From: Nocardioides plantarum
Lineage (GTDB): Bacteria; Actinomycetota; Actinomycetes; Propionibacteriales; Nocardioidaceae
DNA: 64,000 bases
Direction of reading: 5' to 3'
NCBI RefSeq assembly: GCF_006346395.1
Contig: NZ_VDMS01000004.1
Coordinates: 124,001 to 188,000, forward strand
The position numbers and the translations under genes were made by a program. A model generated the notes under the pieces. It searched no databases. It was not told the DNA's origin and worked only from the letters and a program-made list of their open reading frames with translations. Each line of letters opens with the position of its first letter. Within the stretch, counting starts at the first letter, position 1. Positions 18,484 to 26,822 of this stretch are shown in pieces.

Positions 18484-19470
18484 CTAGAGCGGCTTCTGGA
18501 AGTCGAGACCGCGGCCCATGACGCGGTAGCCCAGGGCCTCGTTGACACCGATCATGAAGCCGTTGGACTCGGCGTTCCAGGTGTCGATCTCCGTGACGTC
18601 GGGTCGCTCCTCGCGCAGCCACTGCAGCATCCCGGTCTTCAGCAGGGCACCGAGCCGGTGTCCGCGGTGCGAGGCGACGACCGAGGTGTCGTGCTGCTCG
18701 GCCAGCCCGGGTCGGTCCGGGTCGACGGCGACGACCGTCTGCCCGGCGAGCTCGCCGGTCCGGCGATGGCGCGCCATCAGCCGGTAGAGGGCGAACCCGC
18801 GCGAGACCTGGGCGTCGTCGTACGCACGGATGCGGGCGGCGTCGACCACCTCGTCCTCGATCTCGAGGCCCTCCTTGGGTGCGTCGTTGATGGCCGACGC
18901 CATCGCGGCCACCGCCTCGAGCTCGTCCTCGGTGGTGCGGTCGCGGCGTCGTACGAGCTCGTAGTCGGGCGCGGCGGCGGCCGCCTCCGCGTGGAGCCGG
19001 TCGACGACGGCGGGGTCGACGTCGGCGAGGTACTGACGACGGTTGATCCCGCTCGCCTTGTGCTCGTAGCCGTGCGCGCGGGGGAAGGCGTCGAGCCCGC
19101 CGACGTCCCAGCAGGAGGTGCCGACGGAGGTGCGGCCCATCGCACGCAGCTCGTCCTCGAGGTGCACCAGGATGGCCGTACCGAGGCCGCGTCGGCGATG
19201 CGCCGGACGCACGTCGATGGAGATCCACCCGACGTGCAGGTTGTCGCGCTCGCTGGACGAGATCACGCCGGCGGCGACGACCTCGTCGCCCAAGACGCCG
19301 ACGTACGGCGTGGGTTGCTCGCCGTCCCACCCGTGCCGCAACCAGCCCGCGGTGAGCCCGGGCGTGGTGGGGTGGAACCAGGAGGAGTCGTGCGACTCGG
19401 ACTCGTTGCGCACGTCCACGAACCCGAGCAGGTCGGTGCGGTCGTCGGGGGTGAAGCGTCGGATGTCCAC
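18484..19470 (-). CDS. Double GNAT-domain N-acetyltransferase
   Basis: 328 residues from GTG 19470. It has two GNAT modules in tandem: the first with VRPAHRRRGLGTAILVHLEDELRAMG (residues about 85-115), the second with VVASHRGHRLGALLKTGMLQWLREERP and TWNAESNGFMIGVNEALGYRVMGRGLDFQKPL. The two-domain layout is that of the MshD-like/Eis-unrelated actinobacterial group, but it is not flanked by mycothiol genes. Acceptor unknown. Confidence 0.82.
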   Translation of the reverse strand: MDIRRFTPDDRTDLLGFVDVRNESESHDSSWFHPTTPGLTAGWLRHGWDGEQPTPYVGVLGDEVVAAGVISSSERDNLHVGWISIDVRPAHRRRGLGTAILVHLEDELRAMGRTSVGTSCWDVGGLDAFPRAHGYEHKASGINRRQYLADVDPAVVDRLHAEAAAAAPDYELVRRRDRTTEDELEAVAAMASAINDAPKEGLEIEDEVVDAARIRAYDDAQVSRGFALYRLMARHRRTGELAGQTVVAVDPDRPGLAEQHDTSVVASHRGHRLGALLKTGMLQWLREERPDVTEIDTWNAESNGFMIGVNEALGYRVMGRGLDFQKPL

Positions 19471-19522
19471 GAGCGACGAGCATCACGCATCCCGCGGCGT
19501 CGGGCCAACGGTTATCCGGGCC

Positions 19523-19528
19523 TAGGGT
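19523..19528 (+). promoter_or_regulatory. Putative leaderless -10 element
   Basis: TAGGGT, exactly 6 nt before ATG 19535. Confidence 0.45.
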
Positions 19529-19534
19529 GGAGCC

Positions 19535-19885
19535 ATGACCCAGGAGCCGACGCCGCGGCGCGCCAAGCACCTGATCGATCCCTCGGTGCCTCGCAAGCAG
19601 GCGAGCGCGGCAGACATCGCCCGGCTCGAGCGGGTGCAGCGGACCGTGATGTCGGTCCTGGTCGGTACGACGATCTTCCACCTGTCGGTCGGGCTGGTCA
19701 TTGCTGCGGTCGTCATCGACGACTCGGAGCGCGTGGCCCAGGTTGGACTGTGCGTGCTCGGCGGCGCCTTCGGCGTCGTGGCGATGGCGGCCGCGTTCGC
19801 GATCCACCGTCGCGCGGTCGTCAGCCCGTGGCTGCTGGTGGGCCTGGTGCCCACCGTGGTCGGGCTGATCCTCGTCCTGGGCTGA
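19535..19885 (+). CDS. Small membrane protein, function unknown
   Basis: 116 residues. A charged N-terminal 35 residues (TPRRAKHLIDPSVPRKQ) is followed by three predicted membrane spans: SVLVGTTIFHLSVGLVIAAV, VGLCVLGGAFGVVAMAAAFA and PWLLVGLVPTVVGLILVLG. No catalytic motif or known family is recognised. A TAGGGT-N6-ATG promoter suggests a leaderless transcript. The divergent neighbour is the GNAT gene. Confidence 0.75.
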   Translation: MTQEPTPRRAKHLIDPSVPRKQASAADIARLERVQRTVMSVLVGTTIFHLSVGLVIAAVVIDDSERVAQVGLCVLGGAFGVVAMAAAFAIHRRAVVSPWLLVGLVPTVVGLILVLG

Positions 19886-19931
19886 GGACGATCCGTCACC
19901 GCTGGCGGTCTGCGGTGTGCCCCGTCTGACC

Positions 19932-19960
19932 CTGTGGAACCGACCAGCAGTCCTCCACAG
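19932..19960. repeat. Inverted repeat CTGTGGA...TCCACAG
   Basis: CTGTGGA (19932-19938) and TCCACAG (19954-19960) form an inverted pair; another TCCACAG lies at 19982-19988. They sit upstream of the HNH gene. Role unknown. Confidence 0.35.
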
Positions 19961-20027
19961 GTGCGCCGTACCCTCCGCTCGTCCACAGACTCGAGCTTGG
20001 CGTCGGTCGGCCGTCCACGCGGTGACC

Positions 20028-20033
20028 TAGCGT
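20028..20033 (+). promoter_or_regulatory. Putative leaderless -10 of the HNH gene
   Basis: TAGCGT, 7 nt before GTG 20041. Confidence 0.4.
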
Positions 20034-20040
20034 CCCGCCC

Positions 20041-21363
20041 GTGTCCGCACCGACCTTGACCGATCTCGCTGGATGGCTCGAGGCCATACAGGACATCGGC
20101 CTGCCCGTCGGCCCCGGCGAGTCCGCCATGACCGATGCGGAGCGCATCGACCAGATCACCGTGATCGAGCAGCTCAAGAACGCCCTGGCCGGCGCGCAGG
20201 GGCGTCTGGGGCACGCCTACGAGGAGTCGCAGCGCGTAGCGCAGCGAGCTGCCGGACGACCGGCGACACGCATCGGTGAGGGCATCGCCCAGAGCGTGGC
20301 GCTCGCGCGACGGGTCAGCCCCGGGGTCGCCACCACCTTCCTCGGGCTCAACCGGATCCTCGCCACCGAGATGCCCCACACCGCGCGCGCCCTGGGTGAG
20401 GGCCGCCTGGCCGAGTACTCCGCCACACTGCTGGCCCGCGAGACCGCCTGCCTCGACGTCGGGCACCGCGCCACGATCGACGAGAAGATCGCCGGGTCCG
20501 ACCTGGTCGACCGCCTGAGCCGCAACCAGCTCGTGGCCGAGACCCGCCGTCTCGCCGCCCGCCTCGACGCCGCCGGCGTCGCCCAGAGGCAGGCGCTGGC
20601 CGCCAAGGACCGTCGGGTCACGTTGCGCCCGGCGCCCGACACGATGACTTACCTCACCGCCCTCGTGCCGGTCGCACAGGGCGTCGCGATGTACGCCGCG
20701 CTGAGCAAGGAGGCCGACCGGGCCAAGCAGGACCCCGACGACCCACGCGGACGTGGCCAGGTCATGGCCGACACCCTCGCCGAGCTCGTCACCGGACGCC
20801 GGGCCGAGGCGCCACCCTCGGTCGACCTGCGCCTGGTGATGACCGACAGGGCCCTGCTCGCAGGTGACGACGAGCCGGCCCTGCTGCCCGGCTACGGAAT
20901 CGTGCCGGCCGAGTGGGCACGCGACCTGGTCAAGCGCGCGCTCGGTCGCGCCAGCGTGTGGATCACCCGCCTCTACACCGCCCCCTCGAGCCGCCAGCTG
21001 ATGGCCGCCGACTCCCGGCGTCGCAAGGCGCCGAAGGGACTGGCCGCGTTCATCGGCGACCGGGACCAGCTGTGCCGTACGCCGTGGTGCGGCGCCCCGG
21101 TCCGCCATATCGACCACGTGCAGCCGCACCGCGACACCGGTCGCACCGCCGCCGACGACCTGCAGGGGCTCTGCGAGGCCTGCAACTACGCCAAGGAGGC
21201 CCTCGGGTGGTCCTCGAGGCCACGCCCCGGCCCGTGGCACTCCACCGAGATCACCACACCCACAGGTCACGTCTACGTGTCCTGGGCGCCACCGTTGCCC
21301 GGTGCTCCTGAGCGCATCGCCGACCCAGGCGGCGTCAGCGACCCCGGCGACGAGGTCACCTGA
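20041..21363 (+). CDS. DUF222/13E12-family HNH endonuclease
   Basis: 440 residues from GTG 20041. The N-terminal two thirds are the helical DUF222 (13E12 repeat) region, and the C-terminus carries an HNH nuclease: FIGDRDQLCRTPWCGAPV, then HIDHVQPHRDTGRTAADDLQGLCEACNYAKE, with the paired cysteines and the catalytic H. Such proteins are numerous in actinobacteria, often repeated and linked to mobile DNA, but their role is not settled. It ends in a hairpin facing fadA6. It is the last of the non-steroid genes inserted between ipdC and fadA6. Confidence 0.85.
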   Translation: MSAPTLTDLAGWLEAIQDIGLPVGPGESAMTDAERIDQITVIEQLKNALAGAQGRLGHAYEESQRVAQRAAGRPATRIGEGIAQSVALARRVSPGVATTFLGLNRILATEMPHTARALGEGRLAEYSATLLARETACLDVGHRATIDEKIAGSDLVDRLSRNQLVAETRRLAARLDAAGVAQRQALAAKDRRVTLRPAPDTMTYLTALVPVAQGVAMYAALSKEADRAKQDPDDPRGRGQVMADTLAELVTGRRAEAPPSVDLRLVMTDRALLAGDDEPALLPGYGIVPAEWARDLVKRALGRASVWITRLYTAPSSRQLMAADSRRRKAPKGLAAFIGDRDQLCRTPWCGAPVRHIDHVQPHRDTGRTAADDLQGLCEACNYAKEALGWSSRPRPGPWHSTEITTPTGHVYVSWAPPLPGAPERIADPGGVSDPGDEVT

Positions 21364-21389
21364 GGCCCGCGACGCCGGGCGATCCTCAG
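21360..21389. terminator. Bidirectional hairpin between HNH gene and fadA6
   Basis: CTGAGG pairs with CCTCAG, and inside it GCCCG pairs with CGGGC. It lies between convergent stop codons (TGA 21361-21363 and, on the other strand, 21386-21388) and includes both. Confidence 0.4.
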
Positions 21390-22549
21390 AGCCGCTCGAT
21401 GATCGTCACGTTGGCCTGTCCGCCGCCCTCGCACATCGTCTGCAGGCCGTAGCGCCCGCCGGTGCGCTCGAGCTCGTTGAGCAGGGTGGTCATCAGCCGG
21501 GTGCCGGTGGCACCGATCGGGTGGCCGAGCGCGATCCCGCCGCCGTTGACGTTGACCTTGTCGTGCGGCACCCCGAGCTCCTCCTCCCAGGCCAGCACCA
21601 CCGAGGCGAACGCCTCGTTGCACTCGAACAGGTCGATGTCGTCGATGCTCAGCCCGGTCTTCTCCAGCGCGTGCCGGGTGGCGCGGATCGGACCGGTGAG
21701 CATCCAGACCGGGTCGTCGCCACGGACCGAGAGATGGTGGATCCGGGCGCGCGGGTTCAGGGCGTGCTCGGCGATGCCTCGCTCCGAGGCGATGAGCATC
21801 GCGCTCGATGCGTCGCAGATCTGGGAGGCGACGGCAGCGGTGATCCGCCCGCCTGGCACAAGCGGCTGCAGACCGGCCATCTTCTCCAGGGAGGTCTCCC
21901 GCGGACATTGGTCGGTGTCGACCACGGTGCCGTCGGCCAGCGTCACCGGCTCGATCTCGTTCGTGAAGCGTCCCTCGGCGATGGCCGCGCGGGCACGGTC
22001 ATGCGAGGCGAGTGCGAAGGCCTCCATGTCCTGGCGCGAGATCGCCCATCTCTCGGCGATCATCTCGGCGCTGTTGAACTGCGAGACCTCCACATCGCCG
22101 AACCGCTCGACCCATCCGGGCGACTCGGCGAACGGCGTCGAGAAGCCGTACTGCTGCCCGACGAGCATCGCCGCGGAGATCGGGATGGCGCTCATGTTCT
22201 GCACCCCGCCGGCCACGACGAGGTCCTGGGTGCCCGAGAGCACGCCCTGCGCCGCGAAGTGCACCGCCTGCTGCGAGGACCCGCACTGCCGATCGATCGT
22301 CACGCCCGGCACGTGGTCGGGCAGACCGGCGACGAGCCAGGCGGTGCGGGCGACGTCGCCGGCCTGGGAGCCGATCGTGTCGCAGCAGCCGAGGATCACG
22401 TCGTCGACGGCCCCCGGGTCGACACCGGTACGCCGGACCAGCGCGGCGATGCTGTGGGCGGCGAGGTCGGCGGAGTGCACGGTGGCGAGCGCCCCTCCGC
22501 GCTTGCCGACGGGGGTGCGTACGGCGTCGACGATGTAGGCCTCGGCCAT
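21386..22549 (-). CDS. fadA6: Acetyl-CoA acetyltransferase FadA6 (steroid C/D-ring thiolase)
   Basis: 387 residues with the full thiolase set: cysteine 89 in [47 protein letters not shown] and the second cysteine in LQTMCEGGGQANVTI. It is equivalent to Rv3556c, implicated in the thiolytic steps of C/D-ring degradation. It is the last gene of the fadE30-ipdF-kstR2-fadA6 transcription unit; kstR2 ends 1 bp before its ATG, so they are co-transcribed. Confidence 0.88.
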   Translation of the reverse strand: MAEAYIVDAVRTPVGKRGGALATVHSADLAAHSIAALVRRTGVDPGAVDDVILGCCDTIGSQAGDVARTAWLVAGLPDHVPGVTIDRQCGSSQQAVHFAAQGVLSGTQDLVVAGGVQNMSAIPISAAMLVGQQYGFSTPFAESPGWVERFGDVEVSQFNSAEMIAERWAISRQDMEAFALASHDRARAAIAEGRFTNEIEPVTLADGTVVDTDQCPRETSLEKMAGLQPLVPGGRITAAVASQICDASSAMLIASERGIAEHALNPRARIHHLSVRGDDPVWMLTGPIRATRHALEKTGLSIDDIDLFECNEAFASVVLAWEEELGVPHDKVNVNGGGIALGHPIGATGTRLMTTLLNELERTGGRYGLQTMCEGGGQANVTIIERL

Positions 22550-22550
22550 G

Positions 22551-23210
22551 TCAGCGTTCCTTCTTCGTGCGGGTGGGACGGGTCGTGGCGGGCGGGCCGG
22601 TCGGCGAGGCGATGCCGTCGAGCAGGATCGTGAGGTACTGCCTCGCGATCACGTCGTGGGTGAGCTTGCCGCCGGGGCGGTACCAACCGACGGCGACCCA
22701 CACCGTGTCGCGGATGAAGCGATAGGTGAGCTCGACGTCGAGGTCGGTGCGCCACGCCCCAGCGCGCACCCCGTCGTCGAGCAGGGTGATCCAGACCGCT
22801 CTCGACTGGGCGTTGCGCTCGGCAAGATAGGCGAACCGCTCGAACCCGCCGAGGTAGGCCGACTCGTTCTGGAAGATCGCCACCTCGTGCGGGTGCTGGT
22901 CGATGGCCGCGAACGACACCACCACCGCCTGCTCGAGCTTGGCCCGCGGGTCTGCATCGCCGAGCAGGATGGCGTCGTACTGCCCGAACAGCTCGTCCTG
23001 GAAGGTCCGCAGGATCTCGTCCACCATCGACTCCTTGGAGTCGAAGTGGTGGTAGAGGCTCCCGGAGAGGATGCCGGCCGCCTCGGCGATGTCGCGCACC
23101 GTGGTGTTGCGGAACCCCTTCTCAGCGAACAGCCCCGCGGCGATGGCGAGCAGCTCGGTCCTGCGCGACGCGGCGGGCTCGGAGGAGGCGGGCGACGATG
23201 CGGCAGCCAC
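22551..23210 (-). CDS. kstR2: KstR2, TetR-family repressor of C/D-ring genes
   Basis: 219 residues from GTG 23210. TetR N-terminus: LLAIAAGLFAEKGFRNTTVRDIAEAAGILSGSLYHHFDSKESMVDEIL, then a helical ligand domain. The position between fadA6 and ipdF is that of Rv3557c. KstR2 of mycobacteria is released by HIP-CoA. It probably acts on the two ACCAAGC-N4-GCTTGGT palindromes at 14039 and 25296, including the promoter of its own operon, so it is self-regulated. A Lys/Arg-rich tail (TTRPTRTKKER) extends beyond the usual end. Confidence 0.9.
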   Translation of the reverse strand: MAAASSPASSEPAASRRTELLAIAAGLFAEKGFRNTTVRDIAEAAGILSGSLYHHFDSKESMVDEILRTFQDELFGQYDAILLGDADPRAKLEQAVVVSFAAIDQHPHEVAIFQNESAYLGGFERFAYLAERNAQSRAVWITLLDDGVRAGAWRTDLDVELTYRFIRDTVWVAVGWYRPGGKLTHDVIARQYLTILLDGIASPTGPPATTRPTRTKKER

Positions 23211-23211
23211 C

Positions 23212-24015
23212 TCAGGCCTGCTGACTGCTCACGGCGACGACCTCGCCGGTCATGTACGACGCGTAGTCGCTGGCGAGCATGATCATCACGTTGGCGACCT
23301 CCCAGGGCTCAGCGGCCCGGCCGAACGCCTCGCGTTGCTTCAGCTCGGCGAGCAGGTCGTCGCTGGTGACCTTGGCCAGGAACGGGTGCATCGCCAGGCT
23401 GGGGCTCACCGCGTTGACGCGGATGCCGTACGGCGCCAGGTCGATCGCCGAGCAACGGGTCAGCGCCATCACGCCGGCCTTCGCGGCGGCGTAGTGGGCC
23501 TGGCCCTCCTGCGCGCGCCAGCCGATCACCGAGGCGTTGTTGACGATGACGCCCTTCTTGCCGGCGGCCACCAGGCGCTGCCCGGCCGCCCGCACGCAGC
23601 GGAAGGTGCCGGTCAGGGTGATGTCGAGGACCTTGAGCCACTGCTCGTCGGTCATCTCCAGCACCGACGCGGTGCCACCCAGGCCGGCGTTGTTGATCAT
23701 CACGTCGACGCCGCCGAGCTCGTCGGCCACGTCAAGCAGCGCCGCGACCTGGGCCTCGTCGGTGACGTCGCAGACCAGCTGGCGCACCCGCTCGGCACCG
23801 AACTCGGCCGCCAGGGCCTCCTCGGCCTCGGCGAGGCGTCGCGCGTGGGTGTCGGAGAACACCACGGCCTTGGCGCCCTCCTCGAGGGCCCGACGTACGA
23901 CGGCCGCCCCGATCCCGGCACCGGCGGCGGCGGTCACCACGACGACCTTCCCGACGAGCAGGTCGTGCCCGGGCACGTAGTCGGGGGCCGGCTGCTCGGC
24001 TCGCGTGGTCGTCAT
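23212..24015 (-). CDS. ipdF: IpdF, SDR acting on the C/D-ring propionate CoA ester
   Basis: 267 residues; ATG 24015 overlaps the fadE30 stop (TGATG). The SDR motifs are VVVVTAAAGAGIGAAVVRRAL (a modified TGxxxGIG), MINNAGLGGTA, NNASVIGWRAQEGQAHYAAAKAG (serine, YxxxK) and VNAVSPSLAMHPFL. The wording of the substrate loop and the position match Rv3559c, a 5-hydroxy-HIP-CoA dehydrogenase. It ends 1 bp before kstR2. Confidence 0.88.
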   Translation of the reverse strand: MTTTRAEQPAPDYVPGHDLLVGKVVVVTAAAGAGIGAAVVRRALEEGAKAVVFSDTHARRLAEAEEALAAEFGAERVRQLVCDVTDEAQVAALLDVADELGGVDVMINNAGLGGTASVLEMTDEQWLKVLDITLTGTFRCVRAAGQRLVAAGKKGVIVNNASVIGWRAQEGQAHYAAAKAGVMALTRCSAIDLAPYGIRVNAVSPSLAMHPFLAKVTSDDLLAELKQREAFGRAAEPWEVANVMIMLASDYASYMTGEVVAVSSQQA

Positions 24016-25283
24016 CAGGTGGTGCCCTTCGGTTCACGGGGAAGACCCAGCACGCGCTCGGCCAGGATGTTGCGCTGCACCTCGTCGCTGCCGCCGTAGA
24101 TGGTGTCGGCGCGCGAGAAGAGGAAGAGTCGTTGATGCTCGTCGAGGTCGTACGCCGGGCGATCGCCGGGGTCGCGGCTCGACGCATCGCCGGAACGGGT
24201 CAGCAGCCCGTCGAAGCCGGCGACCTGCATCGCCGCCTCGCCGAGGCGTCGGTGCCAGCCTGCCCAGACGAGCTTGAAGATCGAGCCGGCACCCCCGCCG
24301 GCGGAGGAGTCGTCACCGCCGGCGACCTGCGAGAGGCCGCGCAGTCCCTGGGAGCGGATCACCGACAGCTCGACCTTGAGCGAGGCGAGGCGGTCGCGCA
24401 CCACGGCATCGTCGATCGAGCCGTTGGCCTTGGCGCGGTCGACGACCGAGGCGAGCTCACGGGCGTAGTCGACGGTCTGCGCGAGGGTCGAGACGCCGCG
24501 CTCGAAGCCGAGCAGGCCCATCGCCACGCCCCAGCCGCGGCCGGGCCCGCCCACGACCAGGTCGGCGGGGGTGCGGGCGCCGGTGAAGAAGACCTCGTTG
24601 AACTCCGAGCCGCCGGTCAGCTGCTCGATCGGGCGGACCTCCACGCCGTCCTGGTCGAGCGGGACGAGCAGGAACGACAGGCCGGCGTGGCGCACCGACC
24701 CCGGCTCGGTGCGGGCGATCACGAACACCCACTGGGAGAAGTGGGCGTTGGAGGTCCACACCTTCTGCCCGTCGATCACCCACTCACCGGGGCCGCCGGA
24801 CCCACCGGACCCGCCGGACCCGACCTCCAGGCGGGCCTTGGTCTGCACGTTGGCCAGGTCGGAGCCGGCTCCGGGCTCGGAGTAGCCCTGCGCCCAGAGC
24901 TCCTCCACCGCCAGGATCGGCGGCAGGAACCGCGCCCGCTGCTCGGGCGTCCCGAAGGCCATCAGCGTCGGGCCGAGCAGCTGCTCACCGAGGTGGTTGA
25001 CCCCGTGCGGCGCGTGGGACCGGGCGTACTCCTCGTGGAAGATCACCTGCTGCCACAGGCTCAGCCCGCGGCCACCGTGCTCGGTCGGCCATCCGACGCA
25101 GGTCCAGCCGTGGGCGGCGAGGTGGCGGTTCCAGGCGAGCCGCTCCTCGATCGCCTCGTGGTCGCGCCCCGGCCCGCCGAGGCCTCGGAGCCCGGACCAG
25201 TCGGCCGAGGCGAGGTGGTCCTCGAGCCAGGTGCGGACTTCGGCGCGGAACGCGTCGTCTGCGTCGGAGTAGGCGAGGTCCAC
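24015..25283 (-). CDS. fadE30: FadE30, acyl-CoA dehydrogenase (C/D-ring propionate side chain)
   Basis: 422 residues from GTG 25283. Acyl-CoA dehydrogenase domains are complete: FHEEYARSHAPHGVNHLGEQLLGPTL, AQGYSEPGAGSDLANVQT, WTSNAHFSQWVFVIART and the C-terminal TIYGGSDEVQRNILAERVLGLPREP. FadE30 (Rv3560c) dehydrogenates 5-OH-HIP-CoA. A GSGGSGGSGG stretch encoded by a 9-bp tandem repeat (24793-24819) enlarges one surface loop. TAGGGT at 25291-25296 is 7 nt from the start and overlaps the operator, so the operon is probably leaderless and operator-blocked. Confidence 0.88.
   Translation of the reverse strand: MDLAYSDADDAFRAEVRTWLEDHLASADWSGLRGLGGPGRDHEAIEERLAWNRHLAAHGWTCVGWPTEHGGRGLSLWQQVIFHEEYARSHAPHGVNHLGEQLLGPTLMAFGTPEQRARFLPPILAVEELWAQGYSEPGAGSDLANVQTKARLEVGSGGSGGSGGPGEWVIDGQKVWTSNAHFSQWVFVIARTEPGSVRHAGLSFLLVPLDQDGVEVRPIEQLTGGSEFNEVFFTGARTPADLVVGGPGRGWGVAMGLLGFERGVSTLAQTVDYARELASVVDRAKANGSIDDAVVRDRLASLKVELSVIRSQGLRGLSQVAGGDDSSAGGGAGSIFKLVWAGWHRRLGEAAMQVAGFDGLLTRSGDASSRDPGDRPAYDLDEHQRLFLFSRADTIYGGSDEVQRNILAERVLGLPREPKGTT
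24793..24819. repeat. 9-bp tandem repeat in fadE30
   Basis: Three units, CCGCCGGAC, CCACCGGAC, CCGCCGGAC, encode on the minus strand a Gly-Ser-Gly repeat in an acyl-CoA dehydrogenase loop. Confidence 0.7.
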
Positions 25284-25295
25284 GAGTGCTACCCT

Positions 25296-25313
25296 ACCAA
25301 GCAAATGCTTGGT
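25296..25313. promoter_or_regulatory. KstR2-type operator 2, overlapping fadD3 start
   Basis: ACCAAGCAAATGCTTGGT has the same 7-bp arms as 14039-14056 around AAAT. It lies between fadE30 and fadD3, contains the fadD3 ATG (25305) and touches the fadE30 -10. Confidence 0.75.
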
Positions 25314-26822
25314 TTGCCGTCGAGACCCACCACGCTGCCCGCCCTCCTCCGCGATGCCGCGGAGCGTTTCGGCGAGCACCCGGCGTACGTCGACGGGGCG
25401 ACGGTCACCTCCTACGCCGAGCTCCTGGTCCGCGTCGAGACCGCCGCCGCGGCGTACGTCGCCCGCGGCCTCGAGCCCGGCCGTGCGGTCGCCGTCTGGG
25501 CGCCCAACAGCACGGAGTGGGCGGTCGCCGCGCTGGCGGTGACCTACGCCGGTGGGGTGCTGGTGCCGCTCAACAGCCGCTACACCGCCCACGAGGTGGC
25601 CGACGTGCTGACGCGCACCGACGCCGCCATCGCCGTGGTCGCCGACGGCTTCCTCGGCCGCACCCAGATCGCCGACCTGGCCGGCCTCGGCACGACGACG
25701 CAGCTCGTCGACCTCGCCGACCTCGCCGACGACGGGACCACCCCCGACCACCTGGCCGAGGCCCGGCAACGGGCCGACGCGGCCACCCCCGACGACGTCG
25801 CCGACGTGCTGTTCACCTCCGGGACCACCGGGCGCTCCAAGGGCGCGATGAGCGCGCACCGCCAGACGATCGGCGTCGCGCAGGCGTGGGCCGAGCTGGG
25901 CGGCGTCCGGGCCGAGGACCGCTACCTCGTGGTCAACCCGTTCTTCCACTCCTTCGGTTACAAGATCGGGATCGTGGTCGGGCTGCTCACCGGCGCGACC
26001 CTGTTCCCCGTCGCGACCTTCGACGTCGACCAGACGATGCGGACCATCCAGGACCAGCGGATCACCCTGCTGCCCGGCGCACCGACGATCTACCAGTCCC
26101 TGCTGGCCGCACCGAGCAGGTCCGACGTCGACCTGTCCTCGCTGCGCCTGGCGGTCACCGGTGCCGCGGTCGTCCCCGTCGTCCTGATCGAGCGGATGCG
26201 CGCTGCATCGCCGGACGGGCTCGGCATCGACCAGGTCGTCACCGCCTTCGGGATGACCGAGGCGGTGGTGGTCACCATGTGCCGCGAGGGCGACTCCGCC
26301 GAGACGGTCGCGACCACCAACGGTCGGGCCATCCCCGGCATGGAGATCCGCATCGACGGCGCTGCATCGCCGACCGACGAGGGCGAGCTGCTGGTGCGCG
26401 GCGAGCACGTGATGCTCGGCTACCTCGACGACCCCGAGGCCACGGCCGCGGCGATCGACGCCGACGGCTGGCTGCACACCGGCGACGTCGGCACCCTCGA
26501 CGAGGCCGGCAACCTGCGCATCACCGACCGGCTCAAGGACATGTACATCTCGGGCGGGTTCAACGTCTACCCGGCCGAGGTCGAGCAGGTCCTGCTGCGC
26601 CTCGACGGGGTCGACGACGTCGCGGTCGTCGGATCCCCGGACGAGCGGCTAGGCGAGGTCGGCACGGCGTACGTCGTCGGCTCGGCCACCGCGCAGGACG
26701 TCGTCGCGTTCGCGCGGCAGCGGCTGGCCAACTTCAAGGTGCCGCGGCACGTGACCCACGTCGACGCCCTGCCCCGCAACCTGTCGGGCAAGGTGCTCAA
26801 GACCCAGCTCAGGAGCAGCTAG
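25305..26822 (+). CDS. fadD3: FadD3, HIP-CoA ligase
   Basis: 505 residues. It is an ANL-superfamily acyl-CoA synthetase: P-loop LFTSGTTGRSKGAMSAHRQ, VNPFFHSFGYKIGIVVGLL, TAFGMTEAVVVTMC, then WLHTGDVGTLDEAG and the ligase lysine in PRNLSGKVLKTQL. FadD3 (Rv3561) activates the C/D-ring acid HIP with CoA, the committing step of C/D-ring degradation. The likely start ATG 25305 is inside the operator; TTG 25314, 9 nt on, is an alternative. One-base overlap with fadE31. Confidence 0.9.
   Translation: MLGLPSRPTTLPALLRDAAERFGEHPAYVDGATVTSYAELLVRVETAAAAYVARGLEPGRAVAVWAPNSTEWAVAALAVTYAGGVLVPLNSRYTAHEVADVLTRTDAAIAVVADGFLGRTQIADLAGLGTTTQLVDLADLADDGTTPDHLAEARQRADAATPDDVADVLFTSGTTGRSKGAMSAHRQTIGVAQAWAELGGVRAEDRYLVVNPFFHSFGYKIGIVVGLLTGATLFPVATFDVDQTMRTIQDQRITLLPGAPTIYQSLLAAPSRSDVDLSSLRLAVTGAAVVPVVLIERMRAASPDGLGIDQVVTAFGMTEAVVVTMCREGDSAETVATTNGRAIPGMEIRIDGAASPTDEGELLVRGEHVMLGYLDDPEATAAAIDADGWLHTGDVGTLDEAGNLRITDRLKDMYISGGFNVYPAEVEQVLLRLDGVDDVAVVGSPDERLGEVGTAYVVGSATAQDVVAFARQRLANFKVPRHVTHVDALPRNLSGKVLKTQLRSS

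Noticed and set aside
19932..19988. Three CTGTGGA/TCCACAG sequences as a replication origin (DnaA boxes)
   Set aside because: Only the TCCACAG part matches, there is no AT-rich region and no dnaA/dnaN nearby.
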